The notes: a model not told the origin generated them from the letters alone. DNA of 20,797 nucleotides from Actinomycetes bacterium (GCA_023402505.1 JAEYGD010000010.1:1-20797); one strand, 5' to 3'; shown: positions 1 through 7,518, numbered from the stretch's first letter. Numbers and translations: made by a program.

Positions 1-1
1 G

Positions 2-292
2 CGTACCCCCGCCGCGCTGGCGGGTTCCGACGCGTCGCGCCAGCGGGCCGTCGGCGGCGGCGCGGCGGCGTTGCTCGGCGGCGGTCCCGGCTCGGCCTTC
101 GACGACGACTCGGACGCGCCGAAGGAGGTGCCGGCCGTGCCGTCGCTGGCGGTGCTGCGGCCCCGCCGCACGGGTCCCGCGGCCGCCGCCGGCGGCACCG
201 AGTCGGGCGAGGGCGGCAAGCCGCGCAAGCGCCTGCCCAGCTGGGACGACGTGCTCTTCGGCAGCGGCCCGGCGGCCCGCGAGTCCTCCTGA
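2..292 (+). CDS. sepH: SepH-like septation protein (DUF3071), 3' end only
   Basis: This is the C-terminal end of a protein whose start lies before the window. The open frame runs from base 2 to a TGA at 290-292. The visible part is a low-complexity Ala/Gly/Pro-rich linker with an acidic patch (FDDDSD), ending in a basic stretch and the motif KRLPSWDDVLFG, then Ser/Ala-rich residues. A final PSWD-(D/E)-(I/V)-x-FG block is characteristic of the extreme C-terminus of actinobacterial SepH (formerly DUF3071). In Streptomyces and Mycobacterium, SepH stimulates FtsZ assembly at the division septum. The N-terminal DUF3071/HTH part needed for full proof is outside the window, so the call rests on the C-terminal motif. 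A TTG at 71 could be mistaken for a start, but the frame is open upstream of it. Confidence 0.7.
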   Translation, partial: RTPAALAGSDASRQRAVGGGAAALLGGGPGSAFDDDSDAPKEVPAVPSLAVLRPRRTGPAAAAGGTESGEGGKPRKRLPSWDDVLFGSGPAARESS

Positions 293-352
293 GCCTGGTC
301 GTCGCCGGTCCGACAGGCGGCGACCCGGCCGGGGCCGTGGCAGGGTGGTCCC

Positions 353-1339
353 ATGGAGTACACGAACCTGGGTCGCACCGGTCTGTCGGTCAGCCGCCTC
401 TGCCTCGGCACGATGAACTTCGGTCCGCAGACCAGTGAGGCCGACAGTTTCGCCATCATGGACCGGGCCCTGGAGCACGGGATCAACTTCTTCGACACCG
501 CCGACGTGTACGGCTGGAAGCTCGGCGAGGGCGTCACCGAGCAGATCATCGGCCGCTGGCTCGCGCAGGGCGGCGACCGGCGCGAGAAGGTGGTCCTGGC
601 CACCAAGGTGTACGGCAAGATGGGCGACTGGCCCAACGAGCAGGGCCTCTCCGCGCGGCACATCGTGCGGGCCTGCGAGGCGTCGCTGCGCCGGCTGAAG
701 ACCGACACCATCGACCTCTACCAGATGCACCACATCTCCCGGAGCACGCCGTGGGAGGAGATCTGGCAGGCCATGGAGACTCTGGTCGCCCAGGGCAAGG
801 TGCTCTACGTCGGATCGTCCAACTTCGCCGGGTGGCACATCTCGGTGGCGCAGGAGGCCGCGGGGCGCCGCAACTTCCTCGGCCTCGTCTCCGAGCAGTG
901 CATCTACAACCTGCTCACCCGCCACGTCGAGTTGGAGGTCGTACCCGCCGCGCAGCACCACGGCCTGGGCATCATCCCGTGGTCCCCGCTGCACGGCGGG
1001 CTCCTCGCCGGGGTGCTGCGCAAGATGTCCGAGGGCGGGGCGGCCCGGGGCAACACCGGCCGCGCCGCCGACGCGCTCGCCGAGCACCGGCCGACCATCG
1101 AGGCGTACGAGAAGCTCTGCGGTGACCTGGGGCACGACCCGGCGGACGTGGCGCTGGGCTGGCTGCTCTCCCGGCCCGGAGTCACCGCTCCGATCATCGG
1201 CCCCCGTACCGTCGAGCAACTCGACCGCTCCCTCGGTGCCCTGGCCGTGAAGCTCGACGACGCCACGCTGACCCGCCTCGACGAGCTGTTTCCCGCGCTC
1301 GGCAACGGCGGCCCCGGCCCCGAAGCCTGGGCCTGGTAG
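353..1339 (+). CDS. Aldo/keto reductase
   Basis: A 328-residue NAD(P)H-dependent oxidoreductase of the aldo/keto reductase superfamily, expected to be a cytosolic TIM barrel reducing aldehydes or ketones. The N-terminus (MEYTNLGRTGLSVSRLCLGT) is the usual beta-hairpin and first strand. The catalytic tetrad is visible: Asp48 and Tyr53 in FDTADVYG, Lys85 in LATKVYG, and His126 in DLYQMHH. The C-terminal cofactor-binding segment PIIGPRTVEQLDRSLGAL is also present. Length fits the actinobacterial subgroup of about 320-340 residues. The ATG at 353 is preceded by a modest AGGGTGG ribosome site. The gene starts 60 bp after the sepH-like gene on the same strand and converges on thpR. The substrate cannot be told from sequence. 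Confidence 0.93.
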   Translation: MEYTNLGRTGLSVSRLCLGTMNFGPQTSEADSFAIMDRALEHGINFFDTADVYGWKLGEGVTEQIIGRWLAQGGDRREKVVLATKVYGKMGDWPNEQGLSARHIVRACEASLRRLKTDTIDLYQMHHISRSTPWEEIWQAMETLVAQGKVLYVGSSNFAGWHISVAQEAAGRRNFLGLVSEQCIYNLLTRHVELEVVPAAQHHGLGIIPWSPLHGGLLAGVLRKMSEGGAARGNTGRAADALAEHRPTIEAYEKLCGDLGHDPADVALGWLLSRPGVTAPIIGPRTVEQLDRSLGALAVKLDDATLTRLDELFPALGNGGPGPEAWAW

Positions 1340-1340
1340 C

Positions 1341-1391
1341 CCTCCCCCGCCTCCCCCTCTTCCTCCCCCGCCTCCCCCTCCCCCTCCCCCT
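1341..1391. repeat. C-rich tract (G-quadruplex motif on minus strand)
   Basis: An almost pure C/T tract. A 19-bp block is present twice (1341-1359 and 1362-1380). Four C5 runs at 1365-1369, 1374-1378, 1380-1384 and 1386-1390 mean the minus strand carries four G5 runs with loops of 4, 1 and 1 nt, a strong intramolecular G-quadruplex pattern. It lies directly after the aldo/keto reductase stop codon and before the palindrome at 1398. Confidence 0.85.
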
Positions 1392-1397
1392 CAAGCG

Positions 1398-1455
1398 CAC
1401 TTACACCGAAAGAGTGGCTATTCCGCGCGGAATAGCCACTCTTTCGGTGTAAGTG
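1398..1455. terminator. 58-bp perfect palindrome, likely bidirectional terminator
   Basis: Two 29-bp arms pair without a single mismatch and without a loop; the centre of symmetry is between 1426 and 1427, in CCGC|GCGG. The element sits between the convergent aldo/keto reductase gene and thpR, so either transcript would fold it into a very stable hairpin. There is no T-run on either side; instead each side carries a C/G tract. Termination is an inference from position and structure. Its perfect symmetry could also reflect a repeated mobile palindrome. Confidence 0.8.
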
Positions 1456-1463
1456 TGGCCACT

Positions 1464-1496
1464 GGAGGGTGGGGGTGGGGGTGGGGTGAGGTGGGG
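1464..1496. repeat. G-rich tract (G-quadruplex motif on plus strand)
   Basis: Runs of G3 (1467-1469), G5 (1471-1475), G5 (1477-1481) and G4 (1483-1486) are separated by single T residues, a very strong G-quadruplex pattern on the plus strand. It abuts the stop codon of thpR and mirrors the C-tract on the other side of the palindrome. Confidence 0.85.
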
Positions 1497-2075
1497 TTAC
1501 AGGGGCCAGGCGGCGAGGCGGTCGTAGGTGGGGCGGGGGCCCGGGTGGCTGCGCATCAGCACGAGTTCGCCGGCCGGCCACTCCGGGCCCTCGTACGCGT
1601 GCAGCGCCTCGACGTCGGCGGCGACGTCCTCGGGCGGCAGCCGGTCGCCGGGGCGGGCGACCGTCAGGTGCGGGCGGAACGGCCTCTCGTCGTACGGCAG
1701 GCGGTTGTTGCGCAGGCGGGAGCGGATGAGCCGGGCCAGCACGGTCAACGCCGCCACGTCTCCCCGTAGGTCGACCCAGAGCACCGTGAAGCGACCCCGG
1801 CCGAACGTCCCGCCGCCACCCAGCCGCACGCGGGGCGCGACCGCCCGCCCGTCCCGGGACCATTCGGCGGCCAGGCCGAGGGCACTCTCCACGGCCACCA
1901 GCCGGTCCGCCTCCACCTCGCCGAGGAAGGCGAGCGTGACGTGCGCCTGGACCGGGTCGGCGAGGCGGACGTTGATCCCGGCGGCGGCGGCCGCCCCGAC
2001 GCGCAGGTGCGCGATCTGCTCGCTCAGGTGGTCCACGGCCTCCGGCGGCGGGTAGACGGCGGCGAAGAGCCTCAA
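1497..2075 (-). CDS. thpR: RNA 2',3'-cyclic phosphodiesterase / 2'-5' RNA ligase
   Basis: A 2H phosphoesterase of the ThpR/LigT family, about 192 residues from the chosen start. The two catalytic His-x-Thr motifs are clear: His45-Val-Thr47 in HVTLAFLG and His136-Leu-Thr138 in HLTVAR. The family hydrolyses RNA 2',3'-cyclic phosphates and can act on 2'-5' linkages in vitro. I place the start at a TTG at 2073-2075, which gives the family N-terminus MRLFAAVYPPP and the usual length; a G-rich stretch just upstream can serve as ribosome site. The frame stays open to 2273, but that extension is the translated 27-bp tandem repeat and is not family-like. The gene converges with the aldo/keto reductase across the 1398-1455 palindrome. 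Confidence 0.9.
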   Translation of the reverse strand: MRLFAAVYPPPEAVDHLSEQIAHLRVGAAAAAGINVRLADPVQAHVTLAFLGEVEADRLVAVESALGLAAEWSRDGRAVAPRVRLGGGGTFGRGRFTVLWVDLRGDVAALTVLARLIRSRLRNNRLPYDERPFRPHLTVARPGDRLPPEDVAADVEALHAYEGPEWPAGELVLMRSHPGPRPTYDRLAAWPL

Positions 2076-2146
2076 GCCGCCCCCGGCCGCCGCGGCTCGT
2101 CGCCACCCCGCCCGGCCCGCACAAGCCGCCGCCGCTCGCCGCCCAG

Positions 2147-2281
2147 CGACGCTCCGACCCGGCAGCCGCTCACCGACGCTCCCACCGGGAAACCGCCCAC
2201 CGAAACTCCCACCCGGCAACCGCCCACCGAGACTCCCACCCGGCAACCGCCCACCGACGCTCCCACCCGGCAACCGCTCAC
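2147..2281. repeat. Five tandem copies of a 27-bp repeat
   Basis: Five contiguous 27-bp units start at 2147, 2174, 2201, 2228 and 2255. The last three differ at only a few positions and the first two are more diverged. A 27-bp period is a multiple of three with no stops, so every frame reads as a nine-residue repeat, which explains the spurious upstream extension of thpR. On the thpR-sense strand each unit has G2-4 runs. The array fills most of the gap between the upstream gene and thpR, and the stop codon of the upstream gene (2278-2280) lies inside the last unit. Confidence 0.93.
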
Positions 2282-2787
2282 CGGTGCCGCTGCCGGTGCT
2301 GCGGCCGGGCGGCGGGCAGGGTCAGCCCGGCCCGGTGCAGCAGTCCTTCGACGCGGACCCGTTCGATCTCCCGGTCCACGCCGGTCAGCTCGTCGAGGTG
2401 CTGGGTGATGCCGAGAGCGGCGCAGGCCAGGCGGAGCCGCTGGTCGTACGCCTGGAGCACCGCGTCGTGCCACACGGCCGACCGCCCGCCGGAGCCGACC
2501 CGCTGGCCGCCGAGGCGACGCAGGTCGGCGGCGAGCTGCTCCAGGGGCCGCCGGTCCACCCGGTCGAGCCCGTCGAGGTCGATGTCCTTGGTGAGCGCGT
2601 CGGCCCCAACCGCCCGGTTCAGCCGGGCGATCGTACGCCGTTCCCGCCGCCGTCGCCGCCACTCCGCGCACCCGCAGACCAGCCGGTCGACCAGCTCGTC
2701 CGCGCAGAAGAGCAGCGCGATCACCACCGGCAGGCACACCACGGCGGCGACCATCACGGTCAGCAGCAGCGCGCGTCCCACCTCCAC
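2278..2787 (-). CDS. Hypothetical membrane-anchored protein
   Basis: A 169-residue protein from a GTG at 2785-2787. Residues 6-28 form one strongly hydrophobic segment (LLLTVMVAAVVCLPVVIALLF), followed by a very basic stretch (EWRRRRRERR) typical of a cytoplasmic membrane flank. The remaining 110 residues are charged and helix-prone (for example LDRVDRRPLEQLAADLRRLGG), with a conserved-looking YDQRLRLACAALGITQHL segment. It resembles hypothetical proteins seen in Micromonosporaceae genomes, but I cannot assign a named family. It is on the same strand as thpR, separated by the 27-bp repeats. Codon use looks normal and the frame is intact, so I take it as a real gene of unknown function. Confidence 0.75.
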   Translation of the reverse strand: MEVGRALLLTVMVAAVVCLPVVIALLFCADELVDRLVCGCAEWRRRRRERRTIARLNRAVGADALTKDIDLDGLDRVDRRPLEQLAADLRRLGGQRVGSGGRSAVWHDAVLQAYDQRLRLACAALGITQHLDELTGVDREIERVRVEGLLHRAGLTLPAARPQHRQRHR

Positions 2788-2902
2788 GCACCGACGCTAA
2801 GCCGGCCGGTGTCACCCCGCCACCGAATTGGCCGCATCCACCGCCCGGGTGGCTGCCGGGAAGGGCCCATTCCGCCGTCGGAGGCGGTTGCGGGCCAGTT
2901 CC

Positions 2903-4183
2903 TCACACCCGTTCGGTGACGTAGAAGCGGGGCATCGGCAGGATCCGGAAGCGCAGCCGGGCACCCGAGCGGCGCAGCTGCCAGGCCAGGGCGAGCAGCG
3001 CGGTGACGAGGGAGACCAGACCGCCGATCCAGATGCTGGCGCCGGCGCCGTACGTCTCGGCGAGCCAACCGATGACCGGCGCGCCGACCGGGTTGGTGCC
3101 GAGGAAGACCAGCACCCACAGCGCCATGACCCGACCCCGGAAGGCGGCGTCGGTGCCGAGCTGGATGCGCTGGTTGCACGCCTGGGCGAAGAACACCATG
3201 AAGAACCCGGTCGGCAGGAGCAGTGCCACCACCAGCCAGTACGCGGACGCCAGCCCGACCAGGGTGCCGAAGCTGGCACAGGCGACGGCGGCGCCCAGCA
3301 CCAGCCACACCGAGGGGCGGCTGCGGCGGCTGGTGCCGGCCAGCGCGCCGATCAGCGCTCCCACCGCGAGCGCGCTGCTGAACAGGCCGAACGACGCGGC
3401 GCCGGTGTTGAAGACGGTCTTGGCCAGGGCGGCGAGGGTGAGCTGGAAGTTGAACAGGGAGGTGGCGATGATCGAGATCATCACCATCGGCAACAGCAGG
3501 TCGGGGCGGCCCCAGACGTAGCGCAGCCCGTCGACGACCTTGGCCGAGGACCGCTCCTCGCGCGGCGGCAGGGCGGCGCGGTGCAGCTCGGCGGGGCGCA
3601 TCCGTACCACGTTGACCAGCGGGGCGATCGAGCTGAGTGCGGTGACCAGGAAGACGGGCCCGACGTCGAAGGCGGCGATGGCGAGGCCGGCGAGGGCCGG
3701 ACCGACGATCCGGGCGGAGTTGAAGGTCGCCGCGTTGAGGGAGAGCGCGTTGGCCAGCAGTGGGGTGCCGACCAGCTCGGAGACGAAGGCCTGCCGGACG
3801 GGGGTCTCGACGGCGTTGGCGACGCCGAGCAGGCCGGCGAAGGCGAAGACGTGCCAGAGCTGCACCAGCCCCGTGATCACCAGCAGGCTCATCGCCAGCG
3901 CCAGCACCGTCCAGAACGCGTTGGCGACGAAGAGCAGCATGCGCTTGTCGTACCGGTCGGCGAGCCGCCCGGAGATCAGGGTGAGCAGCAGGACGGGGGT
4001 GAACTGGAGGGCGGTCACGATGCCGAGGGCGGTGGCCGAGTTGTCGCTGAGTTCGAGGACGAGCCAGTCCTGGGCGATGAACATCATCCAGACACCGATC
4101 AGCTTGATCAGCTGTCCGGACGCGAAGAGCCGGTAGTTGCGGACCTGTAGGGACTGGAACATCGTGCTCAGCTTCGCCTGCAC
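2903..4183 (-). CDS. MFS transporter, probable drug or metabolite exporter
   Basis: A major facilitator superfamily protein of about 426 residues with 11-12 hydrophobic segments. The loop GRLADRYDKRMLL matches the MFS motif between TM2 and TM3 (G-x-L-a-D-r-x-x-x-k/r), and the overall pattern (FQSLQVRNYRLFASGQ at the start, SGRLADR, NAATFNSARIVGPALAG) is that of the EntS-like MFS_3 group. I choose GTG at 4181-4183 because a perfect AGGAGG lies at 4194-4199, ten bases before it; an ATG at 4213 in the same frame lacks a ribosome site, and the frame stays open to 4330. It follows marR on the same strand, so a marR-controlled efflux operon is likely. The substrate is unknown. Confidence 0.9.
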   Translation of the reverse strand: MQAKLSTMFQSLQVRNYRLFASGQLIKLIGVWMMFIAQDWLVLELSDNSATALGIVTALQFTPVLLLTLISGRLADRYDKRMLLFVANAFWTVLALAMSLLVITGLVQLWHVFAFAGLLGVANAVETPVRQAFVSELVGTPLLANALSLNAATFNSARIVGPALAGLAIAAFDVGPVFLVTALSSIAPLVNVVRMRPAELHRAALPPREERSSAKVVDGLRYVWGRPDLLLPMVMISIIATSLFNFQLTLAALAKTVFNTGAASFGLFSSALAVGALIGALAGTSRRSRPSVWLVLGAAVACASFGTLVGLASAYWLVVALLLPTGFFMVFFAQACNQRIQLGTDAAFRGRVMALWVLVFLGTNPVGAPVIGWLAETYGAGASIWIGGLVSLVTALLALAWQLRRSGARLRFRILPMPRFYVTERV

Positions 4184-4241
4184 TCTTGGTGCGCCTCCTC
4201 GCGTACGCGTCATCGCCGTGTGGCGGCGCGGGCGCGGTGCG

Positions 4242-4691
4242 TCAGGCGCGGGCGAGCCGGTGCAGGATCTCCGCCGCTTCGCGCAGCGTCTCCCGTTCCT
4301 CCTCGGGCAGTGCGGCCAGCCGGTGGGCAAGCCAACTGTCCCGGGCGCGCTCGAACTGGTCGAGCACCGCCCGGCCCCCCTCGGTCGCCGCGAGGATGAC
4401 CTGCCGGCCGTCGGTCGGGTGCGGGGTGCGCTGCACGAGGCCGCGCTCCTCCAGCTTCGCGACGATCTTGGTCATCGTCGGTGGCTGGACCCGTTCGACG
4501 TCGGCGAGTTCCCGGGGCGTCAACGCGCCCGCCAGCCGGAGGCTGGTGAGCGCGGAGAGCTGGGTGACCGTCAGGTCACCGACCGGCCGGGCCTGTCGGA
4601 CCCGCCGGTTGAGTCGGGTGATCGCATTACGCAACTGAACCGCCAGTTGCGCCGGTGGCATGCTCTGCGCCGTCACCGTCCGCTCCGTCAC
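4242..4691 (-). CDS. MarR-family transcriptional regulator
   Basis: A 149-residue winged-helix repressor. The DNA-binding region spans about residues 58-98: LTPRELADVERVQPPTMTKI is the helix-turn-helix and the wing carries the family signature TDGRQ. The flanking N- and C-terminal helices form the dimer interface typical of MarR. The start is a GTG at 4689-4691. It lies directly against an operator-like palindrome, with no Shine-Dalgarno, so the transcript may be leaderless; an internal ATG at 4661 is an alternative. The MFS exporter follows on the same strand, the classic arrangement in which MarR represses itself and the pump until a ligand binds. Confidence 0.92.
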   Translation of the reverse strand: MTERTVTAQSMPPAQLAVQLRNAITRLNRRVRQARPVGDLTVTQLSALTSLRLAGALTPRELADVERVQPPTMTKIVAKLEERGLVQRTPHPTDGRQVILAATEGGRAVLDQFERARDSWLAHRLAALPEEERETLREAAEILHRLARA

Positions 4692-4693
4692 GA

Positions 4694-4723
4694 TAGTTAG
4701 CCTAACTAATGAGCCTGGCTAAC
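4694..4723 (-). promoter_or_regulatory. MarR operator and probable promoter
   Basis: TAGTTAG-C-CTAACTA at 4694-4708 is a palindrome with perfect 7-bp arms around one base. A second half-site GGCTAAC at 4717-4723 pairs with GTTAGCC at 4696-4702. The palindrome begins 3 bp from the GTG of marR and contains, on the minus strand, TAGGCT (4704-4699), a plausible -10 box 8-13 nt upstream of that GTG. Binding here would block transcription start directly. AT-rich symmetric sites of this size are typical MarR targets. The promoter reading is inferred. Confidence 0.7.
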
Positions 4724-4809
4724 GACATGCGATATGACCAGACTCACGAGGAGGTTTGCCCTGCTCCGGGCCGGCCGTCCGGTTCGGCCGACCGGCCCGG
4801 AGCGCGGGA

Positions 4810-6282
4810 TCACAGCACCACGGACTCGATGGGCCCGCGCAGGAAGTACAGCACGAACAGCACGGCCACGGCGTAGAGCAGCGGGTGGACCTCCCGCGCC
4901 TTGCCCTTGGCGAGCTTCACCACGACGTACGTGATCAGACCGGCCCCGATGCCGTTCGAGATCGAGTACGTGAACGGCATCAGCACGATCGTCAGGAACG
5001 CCGGGATCGCGATCTCGTAGTCCGACCAGTCGATCGTCCGCACCGCGGTCATCATCAGGAAGCCGACCACCACCAGGGCGGTCGACGCGGCCTCGAACGG
5101 CACGACCACCACCAGCGGCGCCAGGAACATCGCCAGCAGGAAGAGGACGCCGGTGACCAGGTTGGCCACGCCGGTCCGGGCACCCTCCGCGACACCGGCG
5201 GCGCTTTCGATGTACGACGTGTTGCTGGACACGCTCGCCGCGCCACCGCTGGCCGCGGCGATCGAGTCGACCAGCAGGATCTCCTTCGCCCGCGGCGGGG
5301 TGCCCCGCTCGTCGAGCATGCCGCCCTCCTGGCCGACCGCGACCATCGTGCCCATCGTGTCGAAGAAGTCCGTGATGAGCAGCGTGAAGACGAACATCAA
5401 CACGACCAGCCAGCCGGCCCGGCTCCACGAGTCGAGCACGTTGAACTTGCCGAGCAGCGACAGGTCGGGCACGTCGACGATCGTGCTCGGCAACTCCGGC
5501 ACGTTGAGCGACCAGCCCTTCGGGTTGGACACCCCGTCGACGACGGACGGGCCGATGTTGCCCAGCGCCTCGACGACCATCGCCAGCACCGTCGACGCGA
5601 GGATGCCGATCAGGATCGCGCCCTTCACCCGGCGGACCACCAGCACCAGGGTCAGCAGCAGACCGACCACGAAGACCAGCATCGGCCAGCTCACCAGCTT
5701 GCCGCCGATGCCCAGACCGACCGGCACGGTCGTGTTCGCCTCGTCCGGGATGCGCCGGACGAAGCCCGCGTCGACCAGGCCGATGATGGTCAGGAAGAGG
5801 CCGATGCCGACGCCGATCGCGGTCTTCATCTGGGTCGGCACCGAGCGGAACACCGCGGTACGCAGGCCGGTGAGCACCAGCACCGCGATGATCACACCCT
5901 CGATCACCACCAGACCCATCGCGTCCGCCCAGGTCATCTCCGGGGCGATCTCGTACGCGACCAGCGCGTTGACGCCGAGGCCGGCGGCGAGCGCCAGCGG
6001 GAACCGGCCCACCACGCCCATGAGGATCGTCATCAGGCCGGCGACCAGCGCGGTCGCGGCGGCGAGTGCGGGAATGGGGAGCGACTTGCCGTCACCGTCG
6101 ACGGCCGAGCCGAGGATCAGCGGGTTGAGCACCACGATGTACGCCATCGTGAAGAAGGTGGCCAGGCCACCCCGTACCTCGCGGCTCATCGTCGAGCCAC
6201 GGGCGGAGATCTCGAAGTAGCGGTCGAAACCGTTCCGCGACGCTGCGGGCGGTGTGCCGTTGTCGGGCAGGCCTACTTTCAT
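4810..6282 (-). CDS. NCS2 (AzgA-type) purine permease
   Basis: A 490-residue membrane transporter of the nucleobase:cation symporter-2 superfamily, AzgA branch, which takes up adenine, guanine or hypoxanthine with protons. The N-terminal signature is clear (FDRYFEISARGST, then TFFTMAYIVVLNPLIL at about 42-57). Other conserved blocks are GLGVNALVAY (101-110), DFFDTMGTM (305-313) and the SYIESAAGVAEGARTG segment (356-371), all in the usual order. There are 12-14 hydrophobic segments. The ATG at 6282 has a GAGG four bases upstream. It is divergent from the DUF2530 gene with an 89-bp spacer; I saw no purine-riboswitch-like fold there. Exact substrate preference among purines is not readable from sequence. 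Confidence 0.93.
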   Translation of the reverse strand: MKVGLPDNGTPPAASRNGFDRYFEISARGSTMSREVRGGLATFFTMAYIVVLNPLILGSAVDGDGKSLPIPALAAATALVAGLMTILMGVVGRFPLALAAGLGVNALVAYEIAPEMTWADAMGLVVIEGVIIAVLVLTGLRTAVFRSVPTQMKTAIGVGIGLFLTIIGLVDAGFVRRIPDEANTTVPVGLGIGGKLVSWPMLVFVVGLLLTLVLVVRRVKGAILIGILASTVLAMVVEALGNIGPSVVDGVSNPKGWSLNVPELPSTIVDVPDLSLLGKFNVLDSWSRAGWLVVLMFVFTLLITDFFDTMGTMVAVGQEGGMLDERGTPPRAKEILLVDSIAAASGGAASVSSNTSYIESAAGVAEGARTGVANLVTGVLFLLAMFLAPLVVVVPFEAASTALVVVGFLMMTAVRTIDWSDYEIAIPAFLTIVLMPFTYSISNGIGAGLITYVVVKLAKGKAREVHPLLYAVAVLFVLYFLRGPIESVVL

Positions 6283-6371
6283 CGGGTCCTCGCAGGTGAT
6301 CTTCCGTTCGTCGGCCGCATCGTCCCAGATGGCCGGCCGGGTACGGAAGCTGATCCCGTACGCTTGCCCCC

Positions 6372-6617
6372 GTGCCGAAGCAGCAACCGCCGCGGCCCGA
6401 GCCGCTCGACCCGCCGATGGTGCCGTTCGCCCTCGCCGGGATGGCCGCCTGGGCGGTCGCCGGGCTCGTGCTGCTGCTCTTCCGCGACCAGTTGGCGGAG
6501 AGCGGGCGGGAGGGCTGGCTCTGGACCTGCCTGGCCGGGTTCGTGTGGGGCTTCCCCGGTCTCGCGGTGATGATGCGGCACGACGCGAACCGCCGTCGCC
6601 GCCGCGCCGGTCACTGA
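6372..6617 (+). CDS. DUF2530 small membrane protein
   Basis: An 81-residue protein with a proline-rich N-terminus, two transmembrane helices (about 17-37 and 49-68) and a short very basic C-terminus (RRRRR). The blocks VPFALAGMAAWAVAGLVLL and GWLWTCLAGFVWGFPGL match the actinobacterial DUF2530 family in content and length. Function is unknown; it is an inner-membrane protein by topology. GTG at 6372 is the start that gives the family length. Transcribed divergently from the purine permease and convergently with DUF3027 (18 bp between stop codons). Confidence 0.85.
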   Translation: MPKQQPPRPEPLDPPMVPFALAGMAAWAVAGLVLLLFRDQLAESGREGWLWTCLAGFVWGFPGLAVMMRHDANRRRRRAGH

Positions 6618-6635
6618 CCTGCGGCGGCCCTCACC

Positions 6636-7475
6636 TCACGGGTGCCCGTACGGCTCCGCCGGCTCGGCGGCCTCCACCGACCCGTGCGCGCGGCTCACCG
6701 AGACGGCCTCCACGGCGCTGTCGTCGTAGACGGTGGGCATCTCCTCGACCGGCGTCTCCGGCGTCTCGACGAGGATCTCCGAGTGGGCGCCGCAGCCGTG
6801 GTCGGCGCTGACCACCCGGCCGTCGTCCGGGGCGAAGAAGTTGCCGCAGGCCCCGAAGGACTGCCGCAGGGCACCGGCGAGCGGGAGGTAGAACCCGCAC
6901 GTCCCGCACCGGGCGGCGGCGGGGGCGGAGGCGGAGATCGGCGCGGCGGGACCGTGGTCCCCGTCGTACCACCGCTGGGCGGCGTCGATGCGCCCCTCCC
7001 GCGACATCACCCGCGCCCGGCCAAGGCCCAGCTCCCAGGCGGTCTCCTCGACCGCCGGGTCGTCGGAGAGCAGGTAACCGGGCTGGAGCCGCTCGTCGTC
7101 GGTCGGGGTGGGCAGCAGGTCGCCCGGGCCGAGGTCGCCCGGCTTGAGCCGCTCCTGCCAGGGCAGCCAGCCGGGGGCGAGCAGCGCGTCCGGGCCGGGC
7201 AGCAGCACCGTCTCGCAGATGGTCACGGTGCGGCTGCGGGGCACCCGGGTGACGGTGACCGCCCAGCGCCAGCCGCGGTAGCCGGCCAGCCGGCACTCGA
7301 AGTAGTGCGTGACGAGGCGGTCGCCTTCCGCGACCGCCTGCAGGTGGTCGCCGACGTCTGCCGCGTCGACCTCGGTGATGGCGTCTCGCGCCGCGTCTAC
7401 GGCGGCGGCGCAGACCTGGTCGAGACGGGCGGCACGAGCGGAGGCGGGCCTGGTCACCCAACCATTGTTCCCCAT
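6636..7475 (-). CDS. DUF3027 family protein with putative zinc site
   Basis: A soluble protein of 279 residues from the ATG at 7475, preceded by AGGCGG seven bases upstream. Recognisable DUF3027 blocks are the N-terminal helix (DQVCAAAVDAARDAI), the YRGWRWAVTVTRVPRSRTVTICE segment (about 66-88) and the C-terminal block with Cys190-x2-Cys193, Cys210 and Cys228 followed by GAHSE. Four cysteines plus His226 and His231 are well placed for a zinc ribbon; this is my inference. The frame is open a further 108 codons upstream, but that part overlaps the divergent MFS gene and is not conserved-looking. The role of DUF3027 is unknown. The 43-bp gap to the divergent gene must hold both start regions. 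Confidence 0.85.
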   Translation of the reverse strand: MGNNGWVTRPASARAARLDQVCAAAVDAARDAITEVDAADVGDHLQAVAEGDRLVTHYFECRLAGYRGWRWAVTVTRVPRSRTVTICETVLLPGPDALLAPGWLPWQERLKPGDLGPGDLLPTPTDDERLQPGYLLSDDPAVEETAWELGLGRARVMSREGRIDAAQRWYDGDHGPAAPISASAPAAARCGTCGFYLPLAGALRQSFGACGNFFAPDDGRVVSADHGCGAHSEILVETPETPVEEMPTVYDDSAVEAVSVSRAHGSVEAAEPAEPYGHP

Positions 7476-7518
7476 GCGCAGGGCCGCCTGACAGGCACTC
7501 CCCGGATGGGCGAGACTG

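Noticed and set aside
2076..2273. N-terminal extension of thpR by 66 residues
   Set aside because: It is the translated 27-bp repeat array; the canonical ThpR start MRLF fits TTG 2075.
6283..6371. Purine riboswitch in front of the permease
   Set aside because: The 89-bp spacer lacks the conserved three-way-junction bases of purine riboswitches and is too GC-rich and short to support one.
4756..6570. 604-residue open frame antisense to the purine permease
   Set aside because: Composition is His/Arg/Asp-rich, without domains, as expected from the complement of a GC-rich membrane-protein gene; the minus-strand frame encodes a clear NCS2 permease.
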